Below are positions 1 to 10,500 of a stretch of DNA of 24,407 nt, piece by piece (positions within the stretch are counted from its first letter, which is position 1; each line of letters begins with the position of its first letter). The DNA is from Hofstenia miamia (Eukaryota > Xenacoelomorpha > Acoela > Hofsteniidae). Under the pieces are notes generated by a model that ran no database searches, was not told the DNA's origin, and saw only the letters and a program-made list of their open reading frames with translations. The stretch covers positions 1,490,987-1,515,393 of the forward strand of contig CABFPE010000128.1 of the NCBI GenBank assembly GCA_900660155.1, given 5' to 3'. Position numbers and translations under genes: made by a program.

Positions 1-129
1 TAATATTAAGTTATTTTAACTAGGCCAATATACTCTACACAGATATAAACCAAAAATTTCTCAGGATATTCCAAGTGCAACTATTTACTAATCATTAAAT
101 AATCATAGCTTTAAAAAGAATAATGAATA

Positions 130-505
130 TAGAAAAATTTCAAAATTATTTCTACATCTGCAATGTTACATCCATATAAATGTCTTAACGATGTTCTTCA
201 AAATAGATAACAATACTTTCCCATATTACAAAAATGACTTTCTTGTTGCAAAATTAGTCAATAAACAAAATAAAAGAACACAAATATTTGAACCTATTAG
301 GTATAAGAAGCGAATAATGAAAAATTCATTTCTAAACACAGCTATAATTATGTGGAATGAATTACCAAAATATATTAAACAAGTATGTAGATTAAAAAAC
401 TTTAAAATGGATATTAAAAAATATTTTTGCACTTATAATATAAAAAAACTGAAATGGCGAGGTTATAAATTGTATAATCCTGATTACTCTATTAATAGAA
501 ACTAG
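130..505 (+). mobile_element. 3' end of a non-LTR retrotransposon ORF2 (reverse transcriptase C-terminal tail), decayed
   Basis: An open frame runs from an ATG at 191 to TAG at 503-505 (104 codons) and stays readable leftward to about 130. The ATG is therefore probably an internal Met of a longer frame cut off by decay. The product is basic and ends in the pattern usual for the C-terminus of LINE ORF2 proteins: a basic 'RT.IFEP' stretch, then 'SFLNTAIIMWNELPKYIK', then a Lys/Phe-rich helix. The 'WNELP..IK' signature is shared by CR1-, L2-, Jockey- and RTE-type polymerase tails, so the clade is not resolved. No palm-domain motif is present, so this piece cannot make a working enzyme. The sequence after the stop is AT-rich and would be 3' UTR. 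The opposite-strand frame at 226-432 is a shadow. Confidence 0.55.
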
Positions 506-668
506 TAATCGTCATAGCCCAAGTTAACCAATATTTTTATTTGTAAATATTCGTTGTTTTCTTTTTTTGTTAAGTTTTGTATTACTTTCTTGACGCTTTC
601 AGAATTTGTTATCAGTATTTCTATTTATTGTTAAAACAATTTCTTCCCTATTTTAATATTACAAAAAA

Positions 669-788
669 ATGACTTACGGTGGAAACACCTATTATGACCG
701 CGGTTCAAAACCGCATCTTGACAAAAACGTCCATAGTGGGAACAAAAGTTGAACCACGGCAACCATAAGTGCTTCTACCGTAAATCAT
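669..788. mobile_element. MITE-like inverted-repeat element, about 120 bp
   Basis: The two ends form an imperfect inverted repeat of about 40 bp. The left end begins ATGACTTACGGTGGAAACAC, and the reverse complement of the right end begins ATGATTTACGGTAGAAGCAC. Similarity continues through TAT..T...CCG.GGTTCAA. The centre of about 35 bp is unpaired. It has no coding capacity and is richer in CG than its flanks, as is common for a young AT-genome MITE. No clear target duplication is visible, so the superfamily is not assigned. Confidence 0.55.
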
Positions 789-1715
789 GATTGCTAGCTG
801 AGCAGTTGTAATTCCACGCACAAAGTAATGGAGCCGCCTCCTATTCGAAATTAAACAAAACGAAATTGAAAGAATTTCTAAAATTGATTCTTAAAAATTC
901 ATCTTAACGATCATTTACAGAATAGAAAAGTGATTATACGATTACAAAAAATCAGTATATTTAATATTTCTAGCACTTAGTCATAAAATGAATTTTTCAA
1001 TGTTTTACAAAAAAATAATACGAGAGCGTTATGAATTTGAGAATTCATGCAAAATACACCAACCGTGCGCCACTGCCTTCCATAATATCGCCCCTCCCTA
1101 CATCAATGAGGTCACACGTTTGCCTACTAAAATGATTTAACTTCATGTTGAACAATGGTTGTTTTAGACCATTAATTGTTCTGCATTTATTATATTTTAG
1201 TACGCACATGCCGCAGCCCAGCTTACATATTAACAAGCCATGTAAAAAGGGCCTATCTATCACTTAGATTTCCGTAAACTAAAAGATCTCTGCTTCTCTT
1301 CCACTGACTTAGAGTTATTAAATTTAACTCTGGTGCTATATATACCTTGCATAGTTAGATTAATTGTGCTCCAGTCTGGTGCTGGTTAAATTGTGCATAT
1401 GGAAATATTTCATCAATTGATATTGCTTTCTAAAATTTAAGCAAATTTCTTTAATAGTTCCAATTTAAACATCTAATATTAAAATCGAGCAGAACATCAG
1501 GTTTAATACAATCGAATGACTTGCACAAGTCGATAAAAGAAAGTGTTAAAATGTTCATTATCGGGATATTTCCACTGTTCAGTAGATTAGAGAAATGCAT
1601 CCGAGTCCAATGTATACTTTAAGATATTTTTTAATTTTTATGAAGTAATGGTTGATGTGAATTCATGAATTTTGCACAAACATTTTGCACAAAGTCAAAC
1701 TTTTGCTTAGGGTCT
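789..1715. other. Non-coding stretch 3' of the homeobox gene
   Basis: No supported gene is visible. A 72-codon minus-strand frame at 1045-1263 has no recognisable domain. A small perfect hairpin (AGAGTTA, 7-nt loop, TAACTCT) lies near 1311-1331. Direct copies of TTTTGCACAAA near 1670-1692 lie just beyond the candidate poly(A) signal. Read on the minus strand they are GU-rich, as expected of a cleavage-site downstream element. Confidence 0.4.
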
Positions 1716-1721
1716 TTTATT
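1716..1721 (-). terminator. Candidate poly(A) signal of the homeobox gene
   Basis: AATAAA on the minus strand lies about 175 nt downstream of the homeobox stop codon. Two GU-rich TTTGTGCAAAA copies follow within about 45 nt, which fits a cleavage and polyadenylation site. AATAAA is frequent in such AT-rich DNA, so position and context are the only support. Confidence 0.35.
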
Positions 1722-1894
1722 AAGAGAATAAAACCAATATTATAAATACAAATGGAATCTAAATTTTCAATGTCAATGTATGATGCGTATTGCTATATCA
1801 TAAAAATCGTGTTAATTGACATTTCTTCGCAGTGTTGTGCATTAAAATTGGCGAAAGTTGTCAGTTAAAATTAAGATTATTCTCATTACTGTCT

Positions 1895-2078
1895 TTAAAT
1901 GTCTTTGTTCGCAATGTCTGTATTAAAGGAAGACTGGTGATTCGATGGGAGAACCATCATGGAGCTAGAAAGGTCTGTTGCCGATTGTGAAGAACGGGGA
2001 CCTAAGTAGTTTAATCCTCCCCACAGATGATGGTAAGCTAACTTCATTCTGACCGCCATTTGCTTCTTCCACTTTGTC
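1895..2078 (-). CDS. Homeobox gene exon 3 (homeodomain residue 53 to stop)
   Basis: The acceptor is AATGTTTAG, with the exon starting at G2078. That G completes the AG left by exon 2 to AGG (Arg53 of the homeodomain). The exon then encodes TKWKKQM, the end of recognition helix 3, followed by a 53-residue C-terminal tail to TAA at 1895-1897. The tail opens AVRMKLAYHHLWGGLNYLGP and then becomes Ser/Asn-rich. The basic-aromatic stretch directly after the homeodomain may be a conserved C-terminal extension, but I do not recognise it. The open frame continues upstream of the acceptor to 2110, so the true exon edge rests on splice phase and homeodomain continuity. Confidence 0.88.
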
Positions 2079-5000
2079 CTAAACATTATTTTTGTCAAAC
2101 CGCTAACCACAAATTAATACTTTATAGTATTAGAGTTCTGCGAAGATTTAACACATAAAATGTTATGGCGATTGTAACATATTTGAATTTCTCAAATTAG
2201 TGAAATATATTTATTAAATAAGATACGAGAGGATTTTAGATGTACGATATTCAAATCATCTCTTACATTGAAGTGTTTAGAATATATTAATCTAGCATAA
2301 CAAGGCTACAAGCAAAGCGAATTTTTGCATAAGATATATTAACTCAGTTGTTTTTCAAAGACTACAAATAAAATTAAGCCTTTAGAATTAATCAATTGTT
2401 TAATATTTTCATTCTAGAGCCCTTCAAATAAAAAAATGACAAAGTCAGAGGGTCAACTCTCCACAGAGTACAGAATAATGTTTTTCTTTTGGATTTTTAT
2501 TGAAATAAACTTCTTATATATACCTATGTTATGATAAATTTAAATGAATGAGTGAAGGCAGCTTATAAATATTAACTGTTAGATAATAATGATTTGAGTG
2601 AGTACTAACAATATGTTAATAAATTGAAAGTACTGGCATGGAATATAAATGGCATTTGATAAAAGCATTACTATGGAATAGAAAGTTTTATTGCAACAGA
2701 ACAGGACGTTTACTTTAAATTTTAATTGCTTAATCTCAAATTTGCTGTGGCCAATATAAAATGTTAGGAACCGTTTTTGTATGTATACAAAATTAAGACA
2801 TTTAATGAGAAATTGCATTCATTTCTATTCTACAGGGTGTCCGTAAAGTCTATACACAGGAAAATTAACTATTTTTCAATGTAGGCTTTAAAATTTTTCA
2901 TATTTTTTGCATCCATGCTTCAAGAAAGATTTAAACTTATAGTTCTCAGTGGCTATGGAGGTTTAATTTAAAAATTTAATGCACTTTATGAAAAAGAAGT
3001 TCACTTATTTAGATAGTGGCGAAATTATGAAATTTTGTGTTCAGACTTTATGGACTCCCTTTATAAGTAGCATTTTTTAGAGAAAAGCATATTTCTAGAA
3101 TAATGTTTGATCACGTAGGAATATTGAGATGCTCGTTTAAATCCGTAGTCTTTGCAATGCAGCTGTAAATGCAATGTGATTCAAAAGTATCAACAACCTC
3201 AATACAAACTATTAATAATATCAATGTTAATGCATACGTGGCACGTTCAATATGATATTTGCCAAATAAAAAAGAAAGTAGTATTCTTAAACAAATGTTG
3301 ATTTTTAATCTATATTATACATAAAAATTTAAAAATTGGATATCATTATATAATAATCAGTAAAGAACTTAAAATGATTAGTAGTGACTTCCGCATGATC
3401 TACTACTTACAATTTTATGAAGTATTTAAGATTATTTCGATTTAAAGGCTGAGAAAATTTGATAAATATTTGTAATTTTGAATGGACATATATGAGCTTG
3501 GTTTCTATGGACAGACTTTTCAGAAGCCAAAAAATTTTTTGAAAAATCAATTAACAATAATGTTGCATGAAGCAAAAAATAAATTCTATATAGTTAAATT
3601 TTGTTGTTAAATAGAAATATATTTATGTACATATATATATATATATATATATTGTTAACCTTTTGGATCCTAAATTTAATTATTATTAAAAGTCTAATTG
3701 AAACCAACTTTCTTTTTCTTAAATTTTGGATAATTTTTTCCAAGAAACATAGTTGATAATCGTTACCTTCTATTTTGGAACCAAGTCTTAATTTGTGTCT
3801 CTGTTAATTCCAAAGCAACCGAGAGCTCTAATCGTTTACTGACGCTTAAGTATTTGTCTTTCTTAAATTCTTCTTCCAGTTTTTCCAGTTGCTTTGTAGA
3901 ATAAGCTTGTCGAGGCTTTCTTTCAACGCCAGGCTTCCGTTGTCTTCGGACGATTTGATTACTTTGTTTACTTGTGAAAACTAAATGTAGGTAAAAAAAA
4001 GCAGTTGAAACAAAACCAAAGTTTAAAATGTAAATATTGTATTGGCTGTATCATACAAAGTAAATATAAAGCATAAATTTATTTAAAAACACATATTAAT
4101 TAAGGTTTTCAAAGTAGAATGATCCATAAACATGTAGCCACACTACGCCAGCAATTAATACTATCTTCTGCTATTTATAAATAGCGACATGATTTTTTGG
4201 AAACTAGTAAACTACGTGTTGGCAATTGCAAATATATTTTAAAAATAGCTAGTATAGTGTATATNAACTATTTTTCAATGTAGGCTTTAAAATTTTTCAT
4301 ATTTTTTGCATCCATGCTTCAAGAAAGATTTAAACTTATAGTTCTCAGTGGCTATGGAGGTTTAATTTAAAAATTTAATGCACTTTATGAAAAAGAAGTT
4401 CACTTATTTAGATAGTGGCGAAATTATGAAATTTTGTGTTCAGACTTTATGGACTCCCTTTATAAGTAGCATTTTTTAGAGAAAAGCATATTTCTAGAAT
4501 AATGTTTGATCACGTAGGAATATTGAGATGCTCGTTTAAATCCGTAGTCTTTGCAATGCAGCTGTAAATGCAATGTGATTCAAAAGTATCAACAACCTCA
4601 ATACAAACTATTAATAATATCAATGTTAATGCATACGTGGCACGTTCAATATGATATTTGCCAAATAAAAAAGAAAGTAGTATTCTTAAACAAATGTTGA
4701 TTTTTAATCTATATTATACATAAAAATTTAAAAATTGGATATCATTATATAATAATCAGTAAAGAACTTAAAATGATTAGTAGTGACTTCCGCATGATCT
4801 ACTACTTACAATTTTATGAAGTATTTAAGATTATTTCGATTTAAAGGCTGAGAAAATTTGATAAATATTTGTAATTTTGAATGGACATATATGAGCTTGG
4901 TTTCTATGGACAGACTTTTCAGAAGCCAAAAAATTTTTTGAAAAATCAATTAACAATAATGTTGCATGAAGCAAAAAATAAATTCTATATAGTTAAATTT

Positions 5001-5430
5001 TGTTGTTAAATAGAAATATATTTATGTACATATATATATATATATATATATTGTTAACCTTTTGGATCCTAAATTTAATTATTATTAAAAGTCTAATTGA
5101 AACCAACTTTCTTTTTCTTAAATTTTGGATAATTTTTTCCAAGAAACATAGTTGATAATCGTTACCTTCTATTTTGGAACCAAGTCTTAATTTGTGTCTC
5201 TGTTAATTCCAAAGCAACCGAGAGCTCTAATCGTTTACTGACGCTTAAGTATTTGTCTTTCTTAAATTCTTCTTCCAGTTTTTCCAGTTGCTTTGTAGAA
5301 TAAGCTTGTCGAGGCTTTCTTTCAACGCCAGGCTTCCGTTGTCTTCGGACGATTTGATTACTTTGTTTACTTGTGAAAACTAAATGTAGGTAAAAAAANA
5401 TATATATATATATATATGTATATATATATG

Positions 5431-5468
<38 letters not shown>

Positions 5469-7464
5469 TTGACTATCTATTTTAATTAGGGGTTTACTTG
5501 CTACTATTTTTAAATGTAAATTCTGCAAGGTTTGCTGATAGCGTGTAGTGTAAACAGTATAATAAAATTATTGCTAATAGAAAAAATTTATAGTGAAAAT
5601 TATTAAATAAAGGAATAAATTAAGTGATATGTTAAGAAAATTGATTGGCAGTGACAAGTGGCAAAACTTCTATCTCCAATGTGGGAAATTGTTATGCTAT
5701 AAAATGCAATTTTCCTCGCATGATGGTATCGATAAAGAGGGTAACAGTTGAATATCAATGATTCGCTCAGAAATTTCTGAATAATTTCCGATAAATGTTC
5801 GTCAATATACACAAATTTGAAACACTTATCAACATTTCTGACTTCCTCCAAACCGTGGGCAAGAGATAAGACGGTTCATAGAATGTTATTGTTTGGACAA
5901 CAATTGGATCGATAAAAGCTGAATTTTGATTGGTGCAATTGTTAAATTGGCTGGTTATGTTAATTTTTCAATTAATCTCTCTTTCCAGTGCGTCAAGTGT
6001 CCCGCAGCATTTATCGCGTCCTCGAATTTACCTCGTTTGTTAGCAAGATAAGTAACAATTACAATACCGAGTAGCACAGTCAGCATCCGAGGTGCGGACA
6101 TATTTATCACCCGCGGGACAAATTTTGGAAACCTGTTAGATAAGTTTAACCCGTGAATCAATAAAAGAAGCTTTAAAATAAACACGTTAGTAGAGCTTAA
6201 TAGGCCATATTAAATGCGAAACTATTGCAAATAGATAATAACTAATTTCGTATTCTGAATTTACATAAATTGCCAATCAACAAGTAAATTCAATACCATA
6301 AAACTGTTTCGTCATAAAATACTAAAAATAATTCAAAAAATAGAATGTCTGCACTGTTTTGACTCCATTTTTTTCAAAATCAGATATAATAGAGATTTTT
6401 AAAAATTATTAATTTAAATTATTCCTTAATGTAAGTAACTTTTTCCTTTTCTTTATGGCATTCAGGCCATCATAACGTATGCGTTTGGATAAATGCGAGA
6501 TATCCTTCTATAAAATTTATAAAAATTTATCTCAGCCAAGGGCGGTAAAATGTGAAAAGCAATTCAAATAACACATACTCTTACTTAGGAATGGGACAAG
6601 GCACACATCAAATGTCTTCATTTTGCATGTTACAATTCATATATTAAGGTCATTAAAATATTATCAAAATTATTTTGGGCAGATCCAGTATTTAAAGAAT
6701 TTCAAAAAATCAATTTAGTTAATGAAAACATGAATATAAATTAATATATTCAGAAATTTGATTATAAATACAGGTACGTAGGCTGGGGGTTCCGACAAAC
6801 AACTATTATATAAGTTTCTAAAGAATGATTAATGGTTTATATCTAAGAGCTCAATTTTTAAACATAGGCTTGGGAACAGTAAAAGCGGGGAAGGGCTGAG
6901 AGGCCCCTCCAATAATTGTCCCAGAGGGTTTAAGGGGACACAAATTTTTGCATCATATATTTTTAAATTAAAATTTACACTTTAGTTATTAATATAAAAA
7001 CTTATTATGTTAAATTTATATAGTTGTGTAATACAACAACATAATCTGAAAAAAATCTATGACTATTAGCTAGTGTGATAAGCAGAAGTTAACAGTTATA
7101 GTGCTGCTATATGCCCTTGGTTTGCTATCTCGCAACTGATATCCCACAAATTGTCTGGAAAAACCTCAGTTAAACACCTCCAATAATAATATTGTTTCTT
7201 AGCAGCGCCTGGAGTTACAAGTAGGATAAACCTGGGCCAGATTTGAGCGATTTTACTTAAGCAAGTAGCAAAGAATTCGAATTAAGCTGACTTTTTCAAT
7301 ATATGATATAGCAATATGCTTACGAAGAATTTACATGGATTACATACATGTAGTTCTTGCTTTATAATAATTAGATTCAAATGTTAAAGTAGAAGTTGAA
7401 TATATATATATATATATTTAAGAAAACATTTAATTGGACATCTTTATATAGAAATTTATTTGAG

Positions 7465-7506
<42 letters not shown>

Positions 7507-10500
7507 TCCCGCTAAAAGCCTTCGATCACCAATGACATATTTAGCAAACATTAACATCTGAGACGTATACAGAATTATATTGATAATCCTACAAATTTAT
7601 CTCTGAATATTTTCCTACTTCATGCAGCTCTGGCAACAGCAACATTAAATCGTATGGCTGATATGAGGCGAAAATTTGTGATTGAAAACTTATAATAATA
7701 ACATACATAAAAATATACAGCATAGATTGCAATACTTAATATTTGCTATTTCAAGTAAATGTTGACATTGCTTTTCTAAGGAGCACTTTTGAAATACTGG
7801 TCTATTAGCAAAATACTTAAAGTTAGTAACGACTTGCAAATGTCCATATTTTGAACAAAATTTTAACTAATTTTGTTTTAATTGTAGAATCAAGTGCTGC
7901 CTTTACTTTTCTCCGTGTACGACAAGAATCATTACACTCAAGCGAATATCTGGAATCTCTGCATTTACATGCGATTAACAAAATTTGAAAAACACTTTCA
8001 CAATGAAAAGACCATTGGAAGCAAGTAAGTGAAGTAATTTTTGCTGAAACTTAGTTAAATGAATGTACATTGTGGCCAGAAAGCTTCCAGTACTCTACTT
8101 TACGAATTATATTTGCCAGGATTTTTACATAGGGTTCAATTTTTTTTGTTAATAATTCATACTTTGTGTAAAATTTCTTCAGAGATATAGTTTCCATCGT
8201 ATTCATCTGTGGAGGGGTGCTGAAGATTTTCCATATTCACAAGTTGTTGTATTCATGTCCTCAGAATGTTCAGAAATATTACCATTCAAAATTTGAATAT
8301 ATCCCATTACATTGGCAAAAATTTACATCAGACCTAAGAATGTAATGGGATTGATACACATTTAAATGTAAATACTTAGGAGAATTCTGTGTGTATTGAT
8401 TCAAAAATTTGTCAATATGCAAAAAGATTCATATAAAACTCAATTTTTTCATAAGTTTTACATATCATGTACACTTATGGAACTTTCTTAGGTCAAATAT
8501 CTAACCAGGCATAATATGTACATTGAATATCTGATAACATTGTTAAGGCATAATTTGAGCCACTCATAAAAATTAAGTTTCATCTAAAGTGACATAGCTA
8601 TAAATACAGCTCTTGAAAATACTTTGAATGGAATGACATGCATTTATTTTAACTTTCAACTCAAATTTATTGTAATACAGAGTTACAAGTGAACTTATAA
8701 TCCCTGTGAGACTATTCTCAAATATGAATTTTCAATTCACATATATAGAAACCTTAATAAGAATATCTTTCCAAATTACCTTGAAAATTTCATTTACTCT
8801 AACACTTTGTAAACATCGCAATAAATGTTTCCTTAACCCTGTCATTTTCAAAATATAATTTTAAATCAAAAGTTACTAAAATTCAGTAAACTTCTATAAC
8901 TCTTAGCTTCATGGGTGGTGTCTTGCGAAAATTCAAAGACATTGCATTTCATGAAAATTTTTAAAATGGTAGACGTTGCCAATGCGATGATTGTTATAAA
9001 TGAATAAAAACTTCTCAAATATTCTGGACATTGATCATAGTTATGATATGCAGTTTAAATTTCAGGTACACCGACTAAATTACTTTTCTTAAAAGTTTAT
9101 ATTTTGAACGGTTGCCATTGCATTTTCAAAATATGAAAACAGAGTATTCTTCAAACCATATTCTCTTTTAAGCTATCAAATATGTGGAATACAACATTTA
9201 TATTTTACACTTATTGCCAATATTATATTCTCCTAGAATGAATTTAAACTCCAATTTTAATTCATGGAAATATTGTCTGATCATACGTAAAGCGAAAAAT
9301 AGTAACAATTCAACCACTTTGAGTTCCTCATAATATAATTCTTTTACTTATACACCTTCAGTTTTTCGTAAAACAGATTTCATTAGGAAAATTTCTAATT
9401 AATCCTGTTTAACGGTATTGATTCCGCCCTTGTAAACTTTTTTAAATATTAGCTTTTTGAAAATCCCGATATGTCTGTGCCTTGCCAACTTATACTTTTA
9501 TAGCATGAGAAGCATTCTGAGGAAATTTTAAATATTTTTTCCACACGTTCTCCTCCTATAGGACCTTTGCCAACAACATTTTCAAAACTCGGAAACTATC
9601 ATAAAATTTAACCTAAAGAGAAAATCCAAATTTTATGATTAAAATGATGACGTCATCATCTATCTACAGTCCTTATTTTGTAGATGAAAGATGTTTCATC
9701 AAATATAAATATCTTGTGGCAAATAGGGTTAATAGACTAATGTGCACATTGCTTCACAATTATGTCTGGTTAATAGACTAATGTGCACATTGCTTCACAA
9801 TTATGTCTGAAGAAGCAATTCACTACAACAAATATTGTAAGATTTCTGTTAGTGAAGCTCGCTATATCAATTAACGTTTAAACGTGATCACTATTGTAAA
9901 ATCCAATTTGATATAAATTAATTATTCTTTCTCTTCTATAAAGGGTTCAATAAAGTTTCACAATTTTTTTAAGGAAAGGATGCTAAAAGCAAGTGGATAC
10001 ATGGTTCTTATGTCCAAAATTATTCGCTACTGTCGATGTGCTGCATTATACTGTCTTAGCCTAGAAAAGTAGTTCTCAAACCTTTTTTACACATGGACCC
10101 CTTTCCTCTTAATTTTTTAGCTGGACCTATGCAAAAAATCACTAATAAAATAGTAGAGAAATTATTATATTAAGGATATAGTAAATGATTATGTGTTAAT
10201 TTGAAGGAAAACTAAACTAATAAAATAAATTAGTTAACAATTAAATTTCTATGAAAAAAATTGAATATTTGCATGAATATTTTCACTCTTAGTATTTTAA
10301 AATAAAGCGAATTTTTTTAGAAATTCCATTCTCAGTAATGAAAACCGTTCTGAATTAGAACTGTAATATTCACCATCAAAAGGTCACCGTGGACCCTCTG
10401 TAAGTTTACATGGACCTAATAGGGTCCACCAAGTGAACCCCGGTTGAGAACAACTGATCCAGACATTTTATCGATGCTTCGTAAATAAAGTGAAAATTCT

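Larger units (their letters stand above)
6132..8300. other. Non-coding intronic stretch with two TA microsatellites
   Basis: No gene is supported. A short GC-richer patch near 6775-6950 (runs of GGGG and CCCC) stands out from the AT background and may be a transposon remnant, but I found no terminal repeats. TA arrays at 7401-7418 and 7469-7504 are listed separately. Confidence 0.4.

Noticed and set aside
1045..1263. 72-codon minus-strand frame with several Cys residues
   Set aside because: No recognisable domain, no splice or start support, and not in phase with the homeobox exons. It lies beyond that gene's stop.
3631..3652. TA arrays as functional elements
   Set aside because: TA microsatellites occur at many places here, and they explain assembly breaks better than any function.
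5166..5379. A second homeobox exon or tandem homeobox gene
   Set aside because: It matches exon 2 without differences, has single Ns on both sides of its block and a truncated acceptor context, so it is best explained by assembly.
5603..5851. 82-codon minus-strand frame
   Set aside because: It opens with TTG, not ATG, has no known domain, and lies in intron 1.
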